Source of the DNA: Anaerolineales bacterium
GTDB taxonomy: Bacteria; Chloroflexota; Anaerolineae; Anaerolineales; UBA11858
DNA length: 64,000 bases
Direction of reading: 5' to 3'
Assembly: GCA_028278545.1 (NCBI GenBank)
Contig: JANQED010000115.1
Location: 183,425-247,424 of the forward strand
The position numbers and the translations under genes are program-made. Position 1 is the stretch's first letter, and every line of letters begins with the position of its first letter. This document shows, in pieces, positions 7,275 to 15,577 of this stretch. The notes under the pieces were generated by a model. The model was given only the letters and a program-made list of their open reading frames with translations. It was not told where the DNA came from and made no database searches.

Positions 7275-8270
7275 CTACCCCCGCCAGTCCGTGGGCTGTG
7301 CTGGTTTATTGTCCAGGATGGCCTCGATGCGCTCCATCACCTCGGGGGTGAGCTTTTCGACCACATCGATGGCTTCCATATTGTCAACAACCTGCTCGAC
7401 TTTGGAGGCCCCGGTGATGGTGGTGCTGACATTGGGGTTCTTTAACGTCCAGGCCAGGGCCAGCTGCGCCATGGTGCAGCCTAGCTCTTCGGCGATAGGC
7501 AACATCTTGCCAACTTTTTGGATATTCTTCTCAGCCTCTTCCCCCTCGAAGCGGTTGCGCAGAAACTCATATCCTTCTAGCGAGGAGCGCGTACCCTTGG
7601 GCGTCTCCTGGTTGTACTTACCGGTCAGCAGACCGCTCGCCAGTGGACTCCAGATCGTCGTGCCTAAGCCAATCTCTTCGTAGAGTGGGGCATATTCCAC
7701 CTCAAAGCGCTCACGATGGAACATGTGATATTGAGGTTGTTCCATCAGAGGTGGGATGAGGTGTTCGCGGCGAGCGATGACGTGGGCCTCCATGATTTCC
7801 TGCGCGCTCCATTCGCTGGTACCCCAATAGAAGGCCTGGCCCTTATCAATGATGTGGTTGAAGGCCCGTACGGTCTCTTCCATAGGGGTGTGGAAGTCGG
7901 CGCGATGGGCGAAGACCAAATCAACGTAATCCAATTGCAGGCGTGACAGCGAGGCCTCCATCCCCTCGATGATGTGCTTGCGGGAGAGACCGCGGTCGTT
8001 GGGGCCTTGGCCGCCCCAAAAGATCTTGGTGGAAATCACCAAGTCGGAGCGTTTCCAACTGGCTCTTTTGATCACGGTTCCCATCAATGTTTCGGCTTCG
8101 CCGCCAGCGTAAGCTTCGGCGTTGTCGAAGAAGTTCACCCCGGCCTCGTAGGCGGTGTTCATCAACTCGAAGGCCAGGTCTTCATTGGCCTGATTCCCGA
8201 ACGTGACCCATGAGCCGAAAGAAAGCGCTGAGATCTGCAAACCTGATTTTCCAAGGTAACGGTATTCCAT
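7275..8270 (-). CDS. Aldo/keto reductase, potassium-channel-beta-like subgroup
   Basis: A 331-residue NADPH-dependent oxidoreductase of the AKR TIM-barrel fold. The catalytic tetrad is visible: Asp49 and Tyr54 (FFDNAEAY), Lys82 (STKIFW) and His122 (FAHRAD). The N-terminus MEYRYLGKSGLQISALSFGSW and the overall sequence resemble voltage-gated K+ channel beta-subunit homologues (YghZ-like). It reduces carbonyl compounds; the physiological substrate cannot be told. It appears to be a single-gene unit with its own terminator. Confidence 0.9.
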   Translation of the reverse strand: MEYRYLGKSGLQISALSFGSWVTFGNQANEDLAFELMNTAYEAGVNFFDNAEAYAGGEAETLMGTVIKRASWKRSDLVISTKIFWGGQGPNDRGLSRKHIIEGMEASLSRLQLDYVDLVFAHRADFHTPMEETVRAFNHIIDKGQAFYWGTSEWSAQEIMEAHVIARREHLIPPLMEQPQYHMFHRERFEVEYAPLYEEIGLGTTIWSPLASGLLTGKYNQETPKGTRSSLEGYEFLRNRFEGEEAEKNIQKVGKMLPIAEELGCTMAQLALAWTLKNPNVSTTITGASKVEQVVDNMEAIDVVEKLTPEVMERIEAILDNKPAQPTDWRG

Positions 8271-8339
8271 TTACGTCCTCCAATAAATTTCTCTAATGCA
8301 TTTGATGTTATTTTGGCTGAAAAGATGCCGATTGTACGG

Positions 8340-8396
8340 GTAAACAAGTATACAAGGGTTGACTGCTCTACTTGTCTACGCTGATTACTTGTTTAC
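8340..8396. repeat. 11-bp inverted repeat upstream of the aldo/keto reductase
   Basis: GTAAACAAGTA (8340-8350) is matched by TACTTGTTTAC (8386-8396), with further ACTTGT and ACAAG partial copies between them. The right arm covers the stop codon of the phosphatase gene at 8393. It may be an operator for the reductase or a loose terminator stem for the phosphatase gene; there is no U-run next to it. Confidence 0.4.
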
Positions 8397-9193
8397 TCTT
8401 TCAGCACGATCTTGCCCTGACCCTCCGACCAAAGCTCCGGCGTGGCTGACGCTAAGATAGGGAAACTCTTCCCGGCGCAATCCATCCCTGGGACGAGTGG
8501 GAAAACAGCCTCCCCATCGAGAGCCCGAATCACTCCTCCTGCTTCGCGCGTCACCAGCCAACTGGCAGCAAAATCCCAAACCTTAGGAGTCACCTCGAGG
8601 GCCAGCACGGCGCTGCCACGCGCCACGGTGGTCAATCCATAGGCCGCGGATCCCAGGATGCGGGTCTTGTAGCGTATTTTGATATCATAGCGCCGATGTG
8701 ACCGAGAACAGCAGGCGAAAAAGGTGAAGGGTTGTTTATCATCCGGGGCATTCACCTGCAGGCGATCCCCGTTGAGAAAAGCACCCTGACCGCGTTGCGC
8801 GGTGAACAGTTCTCCCAGCAAGGGGAAATACAACGCCCCGGTTTCGGGTTCTCCATTTGTCACACGGGCGATGGAAACGCCCCAGTAATGCAGGCCCAGG
8901 CTGAAATTCGTGGTGCCGTCCAGGGGGTCTACGACCCACACCTTGGATTTTCCCGTGGGATAGGTGGTCTCAGCCTCTTCGGTCAGCAGGCCATCGTCGG
9001 GGAAATGCTTCCGGATGCTGCTGCTTATCAACGCATCAGCGGCTAAATCAGCTTCGGTTACCGCAGTACGGTCATCTTTCAACGCAGTATGGATACCGCC
9101 GGGTTTGTAATATCCCATGAGCAGCTCGCCCGCTTTTTGAGCCAGTTGGGATGCGAAGGTCAGGGCCTCATTCATAAAGGGGGAGTATACCAT
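8393..9193 (-). CDS. Inositol monophosphatase family protein
   Basis: A 266-residue Mg2+-dependent phosphatase of the IMPase/CysQ/FBPase family. Metal-binding motifs are present: the EE pair (residues 72-73, LLTEEAE), DPLDGTTN (89-96) and the C-terminal WDFAASWLVTREAGG. The substrate could be inositol phosphate, 3'-phosphoadenosine phosphate or a related sugar phosphate. A second in-frame ATG at 9175 (MNEALTF) matches the usual family N-terminus and may be the true start; neither has a clear ribosome binding site. It is divergent from the small zinc-ribbon gene at 9266. Confidence 0.88.
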   Translation of the reverse strand: MVYSPFMNEALTFASQLAQKAGELLMGYYKPGGIHTALKDDRTAVTEADLAADALISSSIRKHFPDDGLLTEEAETTYPTGKSKVWVVDPLDGTTNFSLGLHYWGVSIARVTNGEPETGALYFPLLGELFTAQRGQGAFLNGDRLQVNAPDDKQPFTFFACCSRSHRRYDIKIRYKTRILGSAAYGLTTVARGSAVLALEVTPKVWDFAASWLVTREAGGVIRALDGEAVFPLVPGMDCAGKSFPILASATPELWSEGQGKIVLKE

Positions 9194-9239
9194 GCCCGCC
9201 GGAGCTCACGACCAGACAGAATTGCGCTGGATAACGTGA

Positions 9240-9245
9240 TATACT
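9240..9245 (+). promoter_or_regulatory. Extended -10 promoter candidate for the small zinc-ribbon gene
   Basis: TG-A-TATACT (9237-9245) is an extended -10 in the divergent region, 21 bases before the GTG start and just upstream of its GAGGAGG site. No good -35 is seen, as is usual for extended -10 promoters. Confidence 0.35.
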
Positions 9246-9265
9246 TCTCCCGAGGAGGCAAAAGA

Positions 9266-9589
9266 GTGCCGCGTTATCGGGTTGTACATCGTGACACAGG
9301 CGAAATTTGGGAGGTTGAAGCCCAAGCTGCTGACGACGCCCGGAGAGTGATCGGCTGGGAATTGGGGACTTGCCGGGTGATCTTGTTGTCTAAGGGACCA
9401 TTTGCGACCATCGAAGCCCCCAAAGTAGCCGCCCAAATCACACCACCTATCCCAGGCACGGGGTACATCTGCCGGGATTGCAATGTGACCTTATCGCGCA
9501 GTGAAAACCGGCTCTGGTGGTTTTGCCCCTCGTGTGAACTGCTTTATCATTCTGAGGAAGAGAAATATTACCGCGAAGATGAGTTGTAG
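9266..9589 (+). CDS. Small protein with C-terminal zinc ribbon, function unknown
   Basis: A 107-residue protein that I do not recognise by name. I start at GTG 9266 because GAGGAGG lies seven bases upstream. The open frame extends to 9089, but that part would overlap the phosphatase gene on the other strand. The N-terminal half (PRYRVVHRDTGEIWEVEAQAADDARRVIGW, about residues 2-31) is a compact domain of unknown type. The second half has CRDC and CPSC pairs about 20 residues apart, a zinc ribbon. The C-terminus is acidic. Confidence 0.65.
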   Translation: MPRYRVVHRDTGEIWEVEAQAADDARRVIGWELGTCRVILLSKGPFATIEAPKVAAQITPPIPGTGYICRDCNVTLSRSENRLWWFCPSCELLYHSEEEKYYREDEL

Positions 9590-9638
9590 TTCACGCGCGA
9601 TCAGACATTGGTTTGTGATTGAAGTCTCGCGTTTAGGG

Positions 9639-9986
9639 TCACAGCCATTGGCTGATCTTGTGCCGATGGCGGGCGAATAAGCCGTAGGCAGGTTCAGCGA
9701 GCCAGGCCAGGGGTGGAATCGAAAGTATTTTCCCGGCAACTCCCCAAAATCCAGGTAAGAACTTCATCATCTCAAAGACTGCGCGTGCCCCACGGGTTTG
9801 GTTTCCATCCTCAGTGATCGCATAGAGTGCCTGACTGGTCTCCTGGCGCGTCAGGCCTTCGGCGTGTTCCGCCAGGTTTTCGACTTGAAAGGGGACAAAC
9901 TCAAAAGTCCCCTCGGGGTCCCTGGTTTCGGCGAACTCTTTGAGCGATAAACAGACCGGGCATTCCCCATCATAGATGATTTTCAT
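9639..9986 (-). CDS. DCC-family (DUF393) thiol-disulfide oxidoreductase-like protein
   Basis: A 115-residue protein beginning MKIIYDGECPVC, the DxxCPxC signature that names the DCC family; the CxxC (Cys9, Cys12) is thioredoxin-like. The later Arg-Gly-Ala-Arg-Ala motif and a hydrophobic stretch near 78-95 also fit. Function in the family is unproven. Its ATG overlaps the stop codon of the short gene upstream (ATGA), so the two are coupled. Confidence 0.85.
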   Translation of the reverse strand: MKIIYDGECPVCLSLKEFAETRDPEGTFEFVPFQVENLAEHAEGLTRQETSQALYAITEDGNQTRGARAVFEMMKFLPGFWGVAGKILSIPPLAWLAEPAYGLFARHRHKISQWL

Positions 9987-10147
9987 TTGGCTTCCCCCCA
10001 GGGGCGGATGAAATCCTCGGGATCGACCCCCAAAGACTCCGCCACACGGTTGATATAGTTGAAGTAGCCGACCACCTGCGCGGCGTCGAACTGCCTCTTG
10101 AGCAGCCCGGTGGCCTCTTCAACAGGGATTTGTTTTATCCAGGGCAT
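9983..10147 (-). pseudogene. Internally deleted AhpD-like (carboxymuconolactone decarboxylase family) remnant
   Basis: A 54-codon frame, ATG to TGA. The first about 22 residues (MPWIKQIPVEEATGLLKRQF) match the N-terminus and the next about 30 (AQVVGYFNYINRVAESLGVD) the C-terminus of the AhpD-like peroxidase-related family, whose members are about 190 residues. The whole central part, including the catalytic CxxC region, is absent, yet the frame is intact. Its stop overlaps the DCC gene start. It may be an in-frame deletion relic or, less likely, a genuine micro-protein or assembly collapse. Confidence 0.6.
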
Positions 10148-10162
10148 ACCCAAAAACTCCTG

Positions 10163-11014
10163 TTACCAATAAGGTTCGATCAGCGGTGCCTTTAGATATT
10201 TCGCTGCCGCGGCCTCAACGCTGATCTCTTCATCCAGCACCGGGTTCATGTAACGGCTCATCCACAGATAAAGTTGGGAAAGGGAGTGCTCTAACTCTAG
10301 CTGGATCAGCCTCGCCAAAGGGCCGGCGTTTTCGAGGAAACCGGTGTCGATATAATCTTGCTTGGTTTGTGAAATATTGTAGGGCAGGCGAATGATCTCG
10401 GCCCGCCAGCTGCCTTGTGCCCAAATGATCTGGGCGTAGGCCGCCCGCGCGTCCCCGTCGAAGGGTAGGCCAACGGAACCCGCGTTGACCACCAGCGTCC
10501 CATCGACTTGCCTGACCAGTGGCCGGTGGGTGTGCCCCACGGCCAACACCGCCGGAGGAGGCTTGATCAGTTTCTTCAGGGTTCGATCAGACATTTCGGG
10601 ATAGATGCCGTACCGGTTGCCGCGCATCGAAGCGTGTACCCCCCGGAACTCGCCGCACTCGGATTCCTCGTGGCTGTATGCCTCTGGCAGCGCTTCTAAG
10701 GTGGTTGTGTCACCGCCGATTTGCTCGTAAGTCCAGTGGCTGTAGCGGAAAAGTTCGAACAGTGCACCTGTCCGTGGGGCATCGGGCTGCGAGTGCACGA
10801 TAACATAATCCTCGTGGTTGCCGCGGATGACACGCCACCCCTCCAGGCGCGCTTTCTCTTGAATGAAGCGCAAGCATTCCAGCGGCCGAGGCCCGCGGTT
10901 GACCGTATCCCCAGCCACGAAGACGAGATCGGGTTCCCAGCTCTTGACGTGCTCGGTGACTTCAAGCAGGGCCGGGTAGTTGGCGTGAATATCGGCGAGT
11001 ACGGCTATTTTCAT
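10163..11014 (-). CDS. Calcineurin-like metallophosphoesterase
   Basis: A 283-residue phosphoesterase starting MKIAVLADIHANYPAL. The family metal motifs are all present: DxH (DIH), GDTVNRGP, RGNHED and GHTHRP, with a further His before the last motif. The group includes diadenosine tetraphosphatase-like and YfcE-like phosphodiesterases; the substrate is not evident. I use the ATG at 11014, ten bases after the stop of the preceding amidohydrolase gene; an upstream frame to 11050 would overlap that gene. Confidence 0.88.
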   Translation of the reverse strand: MKIAVLADIHANYPALLEVTEHVKSWEPDLVFVAGDTVNRGPRPLECLRFIQEKARLEGWRVIRGNHEDYVIVHSQPDAPRTGALFELFRYSHWTYEQIGGDTTTLEALPEAYSHEESECGEFRGVHASMRGNRYGIYPEMSDRTLKKLIKPPPAVLAVGHTHRPLVRQVDGTLVVNAGSVGLPFDGDARAAYAQIIWAQGSWRAEIIRLPYNISQTKQDYIDTGFLENAGPLARLIQLELEHSLSQLYLWMSRYMNPVLDEEISVEAAAAKYLKAPLIEPYW

Positions 11015-11024
11015 TTGCCTGGGA

Positions 11025-13007
11025 TCATTTTGACTGGCCGACGAACTCAATATAGTCCTGGGTGACGGTCTTGTCCGTTTCCGCGCCCAGGAAAGCGATC
11101 AACTTTTCGGCCAGTTCGGCTTTGTTTTCGGCGTCGCCCTGGCTCCAGGTGCGGCTCTTGACTTCCAAGAATGTGCCCAGGTCTGGTTGGTCGATCCGGT
11201 CTAGATTAATATAGAATTCCGTGCCCTGAAAGAGCGCCCGCCAGCGTAAACGGTCCTTCTCGATGAAGGTCTCGGATTCGGGCATGAAGTATTCCCGATA
11301 AAAGCGCAAACTGTGGATCGCCGGCGCGATGAAGCGGCTGCGTGAGAGCAGCACATCGCTGGGGAAGTGCCGCTCGCGTGTTCGCCCGATCATCGTCAGG
11401 CGGTAGCGTACGCTTGTGCACTCTCCAGTTTCATCGATGAATTCATCCTCCCGGTAGCGCAGTTGGCCTTGTTCAGGGTCATCGAACTGGAAATAAGTGT
11501 CATATTCGTGATAATGTCGGTGATATAAGATTTCCAGGTCTGGGTGAGTGATTCTTTCGATAATGGCATCGGGGTCGGATACGCGCACCTTGACCTGCAC
11601 TTCGAAGCTTTCTTGCTCAATCGCGCCGCCAATGGTGATCAGCTTCGAGAGCACAGATTGTTCTCGCGCGATCAGGAAAGCGTCAATCTTCTTCGCATAG
11701 TCGCTGGCCTGCTTCAATAGCTCCTCTTCTGCTGTGGTGAGCAACTTGTGATCGCGCATCAGCCATTGCCCGTTGACCATCACATCAGTAACATCACTGG
11801 CCTTGGAAGCATATACCAATTGGGCGTAAACCCCTTCTGGGTCTCGCTGGAAGCGGGGAGCGTTGTGCAGGGGAGCGATATCCACCAGGATCAAATCGGC
11901 GCGTTTCCCAATCTCCAGTGAACCGGTGATATCCCCCATGTGCAGGGCTTTTGCACCCAGCCGGGTCGCCATCGCCAGGGCGGTTTTGGCGGGCACTGCG
12001 GTAGGGTCCCCTGTTGCGCCTTTGGCGACCAGGGCCGCCAGGCGAATTTCTTCGAACATATCCAGGTCATTGTTGGAGGCCGGGCCATCAGTGCCGATAC
12101 CCACATCGAGGCCGACTTCGAGCATCTCGGTCACCGGGGCAAACCCTGAGGCCAGCTTCAAATTTGACGAGGGGTTGTGAGCGACCCCGGCCTTGTATTT
12201 GTGCAGGGTGTGCATTTCACCCACGTCTATGTGCACACAATGGGCAGCTAATACTTTTGCCTCGAACAGCTCATGTTTTTCGACATAGGGGACTACCAAC
12301 ATACCGTGTTCTTCTTGGGAATTCTCTACTTCAGTGGCAGTTTCAGCAATATGGGTGTGTAGTGGCACATCGTTGGATGCAGCGATCTCTGAAGTCGCCT
12401 GGAGGATATCTTCTGTGCATGTATATGGTGCATGAGGGGCCACCGAGGGGACGATGAGGGGATGTCCCTTCCATTCTTGGATGAAATTTTGAGAGGCTTC
12501 TAGCGCTTTTTCGTAGGATGTTGCATCCGGGGAGGGGAATTTGAGTACGGTTTGTGCGCAGAGTGCCCTCAGGCCGATTTCTGCTGTCGCTTTGGCGGCT
12601 TCTTCTTCGAAATAGTACATATCGGCAAAACAAGTCACCCCCGAGCGGATGAATTCAATACAGGCCAGAGACGTGCCCAGACGCACGAATTCAGGGGAGA
12701 CAAACTCCCTTTCCACCGGCATCACGAAGCCCAGCAGCCACACATCCAGGCGGAGATCATCGGCCAGACCGCGCAGCAATGTCATCGCCGCGTGGGTATG
12801 CGCGTTGACCAGCCCTGGCATGAGCACTTTCCCTTGGCAGTCGACGTGTTCTTTGGCAGTGTATTCGGTTTTCAGTTCATCTTCAGGGCCAGCAGCGACG
12901 ATGCTGTCTCCATCCACAGCCACCGCGCCGGGTTCGTATTGTTGGAAATCTTCATCCATCGTCAAAACAATGGCATTCGTCAGCAAGAGATCAACATTTT
13001 TTGGCAT
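11025..13007 (-). CDS. MTA/SAH deaminase-like amidohydrolase fused to a CYTH domain
   Basis: A 660-residue, two-domain protein. Residues about 1-430 are a cytosine-deaminase-like amidohydrolase close to 5-methylthioadenosine/S-adenosylhomocysteine deaminase (MtaD): NAHTHAAMTLLRG (metal His70 and His72), LHTHIAETATE, AAHCVHID and GTDGPASNNDLDMFEE supply the metal and substrate ligands. Residues about 450-660 look like a CYTH (class IV adenylate cyclase/thiamine triphosphatase) domain: EVQVKVRVSD near its start and a LEVKSRTWS strand near its end. CYTH domains bind triphosphate or polyphosphate in a charged tunnel. The join lies in one frame with no stop. Annotation as a deaminase alone would miss the second domain. 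Confidence 0.85.
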   Translation of the reverse strand: MPKNVDLLLTNAIVLTMDEDFQQYEPGAVAVDGDSIVAAGPEDELKTEYTAKEHVDCQGKVLMPGLVNAHTHAAMTLLRGLADDLRLDVWLLGFVMPVEREFVSPEFVRLGTSLACIEFIRSGVTCFADMYYFEEEAAKATAEIGLRALCAQTVLKFPSPDATSYEKALEASQNFIQEWKGHPLIVPSVAPHAPYTCTEDILQATSEIAASNDVPLHTHIAETATEVENSQEEHGMLVVPYVEKHELFEAKVLAAHCVHIDVGEMHTLHKYKAGVAHNPSSNLKLASGFAPVTEMLEVGLDVGIGTDGPASNNDLDMFEEIRLAALVAKGATGDPTAVPAKTALAMATRLGAKALHMGDITGSLEIGKRADLILVDIAPLHNAPRFQRDPEGVYAQLVYASKASDVTDVMVNGQWLMRDHKLLTTAEEELLKQASDYAKKIDAFLIAREQSVLSKLITIGGAIEQESFEVQVKVRVSDPDAIIERITHPDLEILYHRHYHEYDTYFQFDDPEQGQLRYREDEFIDETGECTSVRYRLTMIGRTRERHFPSDVLLSRSRFIAPAIHSLRFYREYFMPESETFIEKDRLRWRALFQGTEFYINLDRIDQPDLGTFLEVKSRTWSQGDAENKAELAEKLIAFLGAETDKTVTQDYIEFVGQSK

Positions 13008-13037
13008 AAGATACCTTTCATGGATTGCAAAGCATCC

Positions 13038-14207
13038 TTATTGAGGTAGGTTTGCTTCGGTGATCAGCTTACGCAAGAAATCTAAACTTAGATTGACTGT
13101 CCAAAGCGGGGCCATTTGCGGGGGCCCGCCATAAGTGCGCGTGGTTTGATGTTCCTCTGCGAGCATCTGGATGACCAGGTGCATGGTTTGCTGGGTTTCT
13201 CCGGGAACCAGCAAAACACCCATGCATACATCGGCTTGGTGGGCCTGACAGGTGTTCTTGACCGCTTGTTTTAGATCGTCCACAGACGGGGGTGGAGATA
13301 AGATCTCTCCTCCGGCAAATATTTCACCTTTGCCGCCGGCTAATCGACGTAAAAGGCGGCCACTCAGGTTTGACTCTACCGCCGCCAATCGCCAGCCCTT
13401 CTCCGCCATGCTCTTAAGCACGACCCCTTCAAGGGTGTCCTCATCCGCGCCGTAGATCCAGCGCCCTAAGCGCTCGTGAAGTTGCGCCTCGACTTCGTCA
13501 ATCAGAGTATCTGCTTCTGCCTCAGACTGTGCTTTGGCGGTAATGCGGATATCCACCTGTCCGGCGTGGGCGGCCATGCCCACTGTAGGGTTGCTCATCT
13601 CCTCCAGATCACCGATGCGCGCATCAATGGCTGATTCTCCAACGCCCGATGTATGGATCAGGCGGGTTTTTATCAAATCCTTGAGTTCGAAGCGCTCGCG
13701 CAAATAAGGGATGACCTTTCTGCGCATCAGGAATTCCATCTCACGTGGTACCCCGGGGAGAGCGATGACCACATAGCGGTCTGTTTCGCAAACAAAAGCC
13801 GGGGCCGTGCCAACTTTATTCTCGATAGCCAAAGCCCCCTTGGGGACGTAGGCCTGGCGTTTGTTGTTTTCGGGTGGGGTCAGTCCATAGCGGTTAAATC
13901 GATCTTGGATTTGCTCCCATAATGCCGGGCGGAACTCCGTTTCAACGCCCAGGGCCAGGGCGATGGCCTCGCGGGTGGGGTCGTCTACGGTTGGGCCGAG
14001 GCCGCCGGTGGTGATGATGATCTCAGCGCGGTTAGCACCCTCACAAATGATCTGGGCTATGCGTTCGTGGTTATCGCCAACCGTAGAAGCGCGGTAAAGG
14101 TCCACACCCGCATCGCGCAATGTGCGAGCGATATAGCGGGTGTTCGTGTCCACCGTTTCACCAAGCAACAGCTCGGTCCCAATGGTGATGATTTCAGCGG
14201 TCGGCAT
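13038..14207 (-). CDS. cinA: CinA-like protein with degenerate C-terminal amidase motif
   Basis: A 389-residue CinA homologue. The N-terminal molybdopterin-binding-like domain (MPTAEIITIGTELLLGETVD, then TTGGLGPTVDDPT) carries ADP-ribose/FAD pyrophosphatase-type activity in the family. The C-terminal nicotinamide mononucleotide deamidase domain normally contains ESCTGG; here the corresponding stretch reads AAVESNLSGRLLRRLA, so the catalytic Ser/Thr-Gly-Gly loop is altered, and the domain also looks shortened. Deamidase activity may be lost. The start abuts the stop of the short frame upstream. Confidence 0.82.
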   Translation of the reverse strand: MPTAEIITIGTELLLGETVDTNTRYIARTLRDAGVDLYRASTVGDNHERIAQIICEGANRAEIIITTGGLGPTVDDPTREAIALALGVETEFRPALWEQIQDRFNRYGLTPPENNKRQAYVPKGALAIENKVGTAPAFVCETDRYVVIALPGVPREMEFLMRRKVIPYLRERFELKDLIKTRLIHTSGVGESAIDARIGDLEEMSNPTVGMAAHAGQVDIRITAKAQSEAEADTLIDEVEAQLHERLGRWIYGADEDTLEGVVLKSMAEKGWRLAAVESNLSGRLLRRLAGGKGEIFAGGEILSPPPSVDDLKQAVKNTCQAHQADVCMGVLLVPGETQQTMHLVIQMLAEEHQTTRTYGGPPQMAPLWTVNLSLDFLRKLITEANLPQ

Positions 14208-14321
14208 TCAAGCTCCGGTGAATATTAGACGTTTCGCGCCGCGCGTGGCAGGATGATAGATGGTGCTGGCGCCCATCACGCCGCCGATGATGAACATATT
14301 GGCAGTCTCAGATACTGACAT
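14208..14321 (-). CDS. Possible 37-residue micro-protein or gene remnant upstream of cinA
   Basis: An ATG-to-TGA frame whose stop is immediately followed by the cinA ATG (TGAATG). The product has a Gly-rich hydrophobic middle (MFIIGGVMGAS) and a basic end (TRGAKRLIF). There is no clear ribosome binding site and I recognise no family. It may be a coupled leader peptide, the relic of a longer gene, or chance. Confidence 0.25.
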   Translation of the reverse strand: MSVSETANMFIIGGVMGASTIYHPATRGAKRLIFTGA

Positions 14322-14368
14322 AGTTAATTTTATTCGAGCCAGAGATATTGGACGTTAAGGATTTGTTA

Positions 14369-15352
14369 TCACCATTTTACTTCTTGACCTAATCCCAGCT
14401 TTTTTGCATTTGTTAGAGCCAGCTGTGCTGCCATCGCGTCCTGCACGGCAACGCCAACGGATTTGAAGAAGGTGATTTGTTCAGCGTCTTGGCGACCGGG
14501 GGCATCCCCATTGACCACACTGCCTAGCTCGGTCAGTTCCGCGGGACTGATGAGATTGGCATTGATCGCGGCCATGAGGTCACCGGCTTCTTCTGCAACG
14601 GCTGCGTGAGAATCCACGAATACTTTGGCACGTCCGATGGTCTCTGGAGGGACCTCGACCATCTCCAGCGTGAATGAACCAACACCGTTGATATGAGTCC
14701 CAGCTTTCACGGCCTGGTCGGGGACTACAGGCGAAGTCGAAGTTGTGGCTGTGCAGATAATATCTGCCTCGGCTGCGGCCTCTTCGGGCCTAGTGGCAAC
14801 TCGGAGGTCGTGAGGGATCGGTCCTTGTCCAGCCATTTCTTCCACGAAAGCAGTTGCCTGCGAGATGTCCAAATCGAAAATCCAGGCTGTTTCTATTGGC
14901 CTTGCGGTACACACGGCCTCGAGCTGCGTGCGACCTTGAACCCCGGCCCCAAAGATTGCCGCCGTCGTGCTATCTGGCTGGGAAAGGATATCTGTGGCCG
15001 CACCGGATGCCGCTCCAGTTCGGATGGCCGTCAATGTGCCACCTTCCAGGATGGCTTGCGGGACGCCGGTCGTGGTCTCCAGAACCAGCACCGCGGCGTT
15101 GATCGTGGGGATTTCCAACGTCCGGTTCTTGGGGAATACCGATACGATTTTTATAGCTAATGCTTCAACTTCTGCCTGCACAAAAGCTGGCATGATCAGG
15201 CTCACACCTTCTTGGGGGGGAACTGGCAGTTGGGCGCGCAATGGCACCTCGGCCTGGCCTCCCGAAAGGGCCGCGTAAGCTGATTTCATAGCCTCGATGG
15301 TGGCATTCATGGGCAGGGCTTTGCGGACGTCATCTGCATTGAGGATCAGCAT
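14369..15352 (-). CDS. Ornithine cyclodeaminase / mu-crystallin family protein
   Basis: A 327-residue NAD(P)-dependent enzyme of the OCD/mu-crystallin family. The Rossmann motif GAGVQGRTQLEAV is at about 135-147, and the N-terminal substrate part (MPAFV, LRAQLPVPPQEG) and the GADIICTATTSTSPV-type strand are typical. Members include ornithine cyclodeaminase, alanine dehydrogenase (archaeal type) and ketimine reductases; the substrate cannot be assigned. It stands between cinA and the liv operon, apparently on its own. Confidence 0.85.
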   Translation of the reverse strand: MLILNADDVRKALPMNATIEAMKSAYAALSGGQAEVPLRAQLPVPPQEGVSLIMPAFVQAEVEALAIKIVSVFPKNRTLEIPTINAAVLVLETTTGVPQAILEGGTLTAIRTGAASGAATDILSQPDSTTAAIFGAGVQGRTQLEAVCTARPIETAWIFDLDISQATAFVEEMAGQGPIPHDLRVATRPEEAAAEADIICTATTSTSPVVPDQAVKAGTHINGVGSFTLEMVEVPPETIGRAKVFVDSHAAVAEEAGDLMAAINANLISPAELTELGSVVNGDAPGRQDAEQITFFKSVGVAVQDAMAAQLALTNAKKLGLGQEVKW

Positions 15353-15510
15353 GGGGAAACTCTCACTAGGGGTCGGATGATTGCTTTTTAGGTAACACCA
15401 AGCTAAGGACGGTGAGCACCGAAATACAGCGAGTGCGTGAGAGGCCTCCGCCGCTTACGCACTTCTTTTCAAAATAACTGGTAATTGAATGGTTAAGGTA
15501 TATAGCAATC

Positions 15511-15549
15511 AAAAAGCGCAGTGAAGAGGTATTCTACCACCACTGCGCT
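15511..15549 (-). terminator. Intrinsic terminator of the liv operon
   Basis: On the minus strand AGCGCAGTG and CACTGCGCT (15541-15549 with 15515-15523) form a 9-bp stem, then TTTTT. It lies 29 bases past the livF stop codon. The rest of the 225-base gap before the cyclodeaminase gene shows nothing clear. Confidence 0.75.
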
Positions 15550-15577
15550 CTTGAAAGGCGATTAGTTTTGTGCTTGG

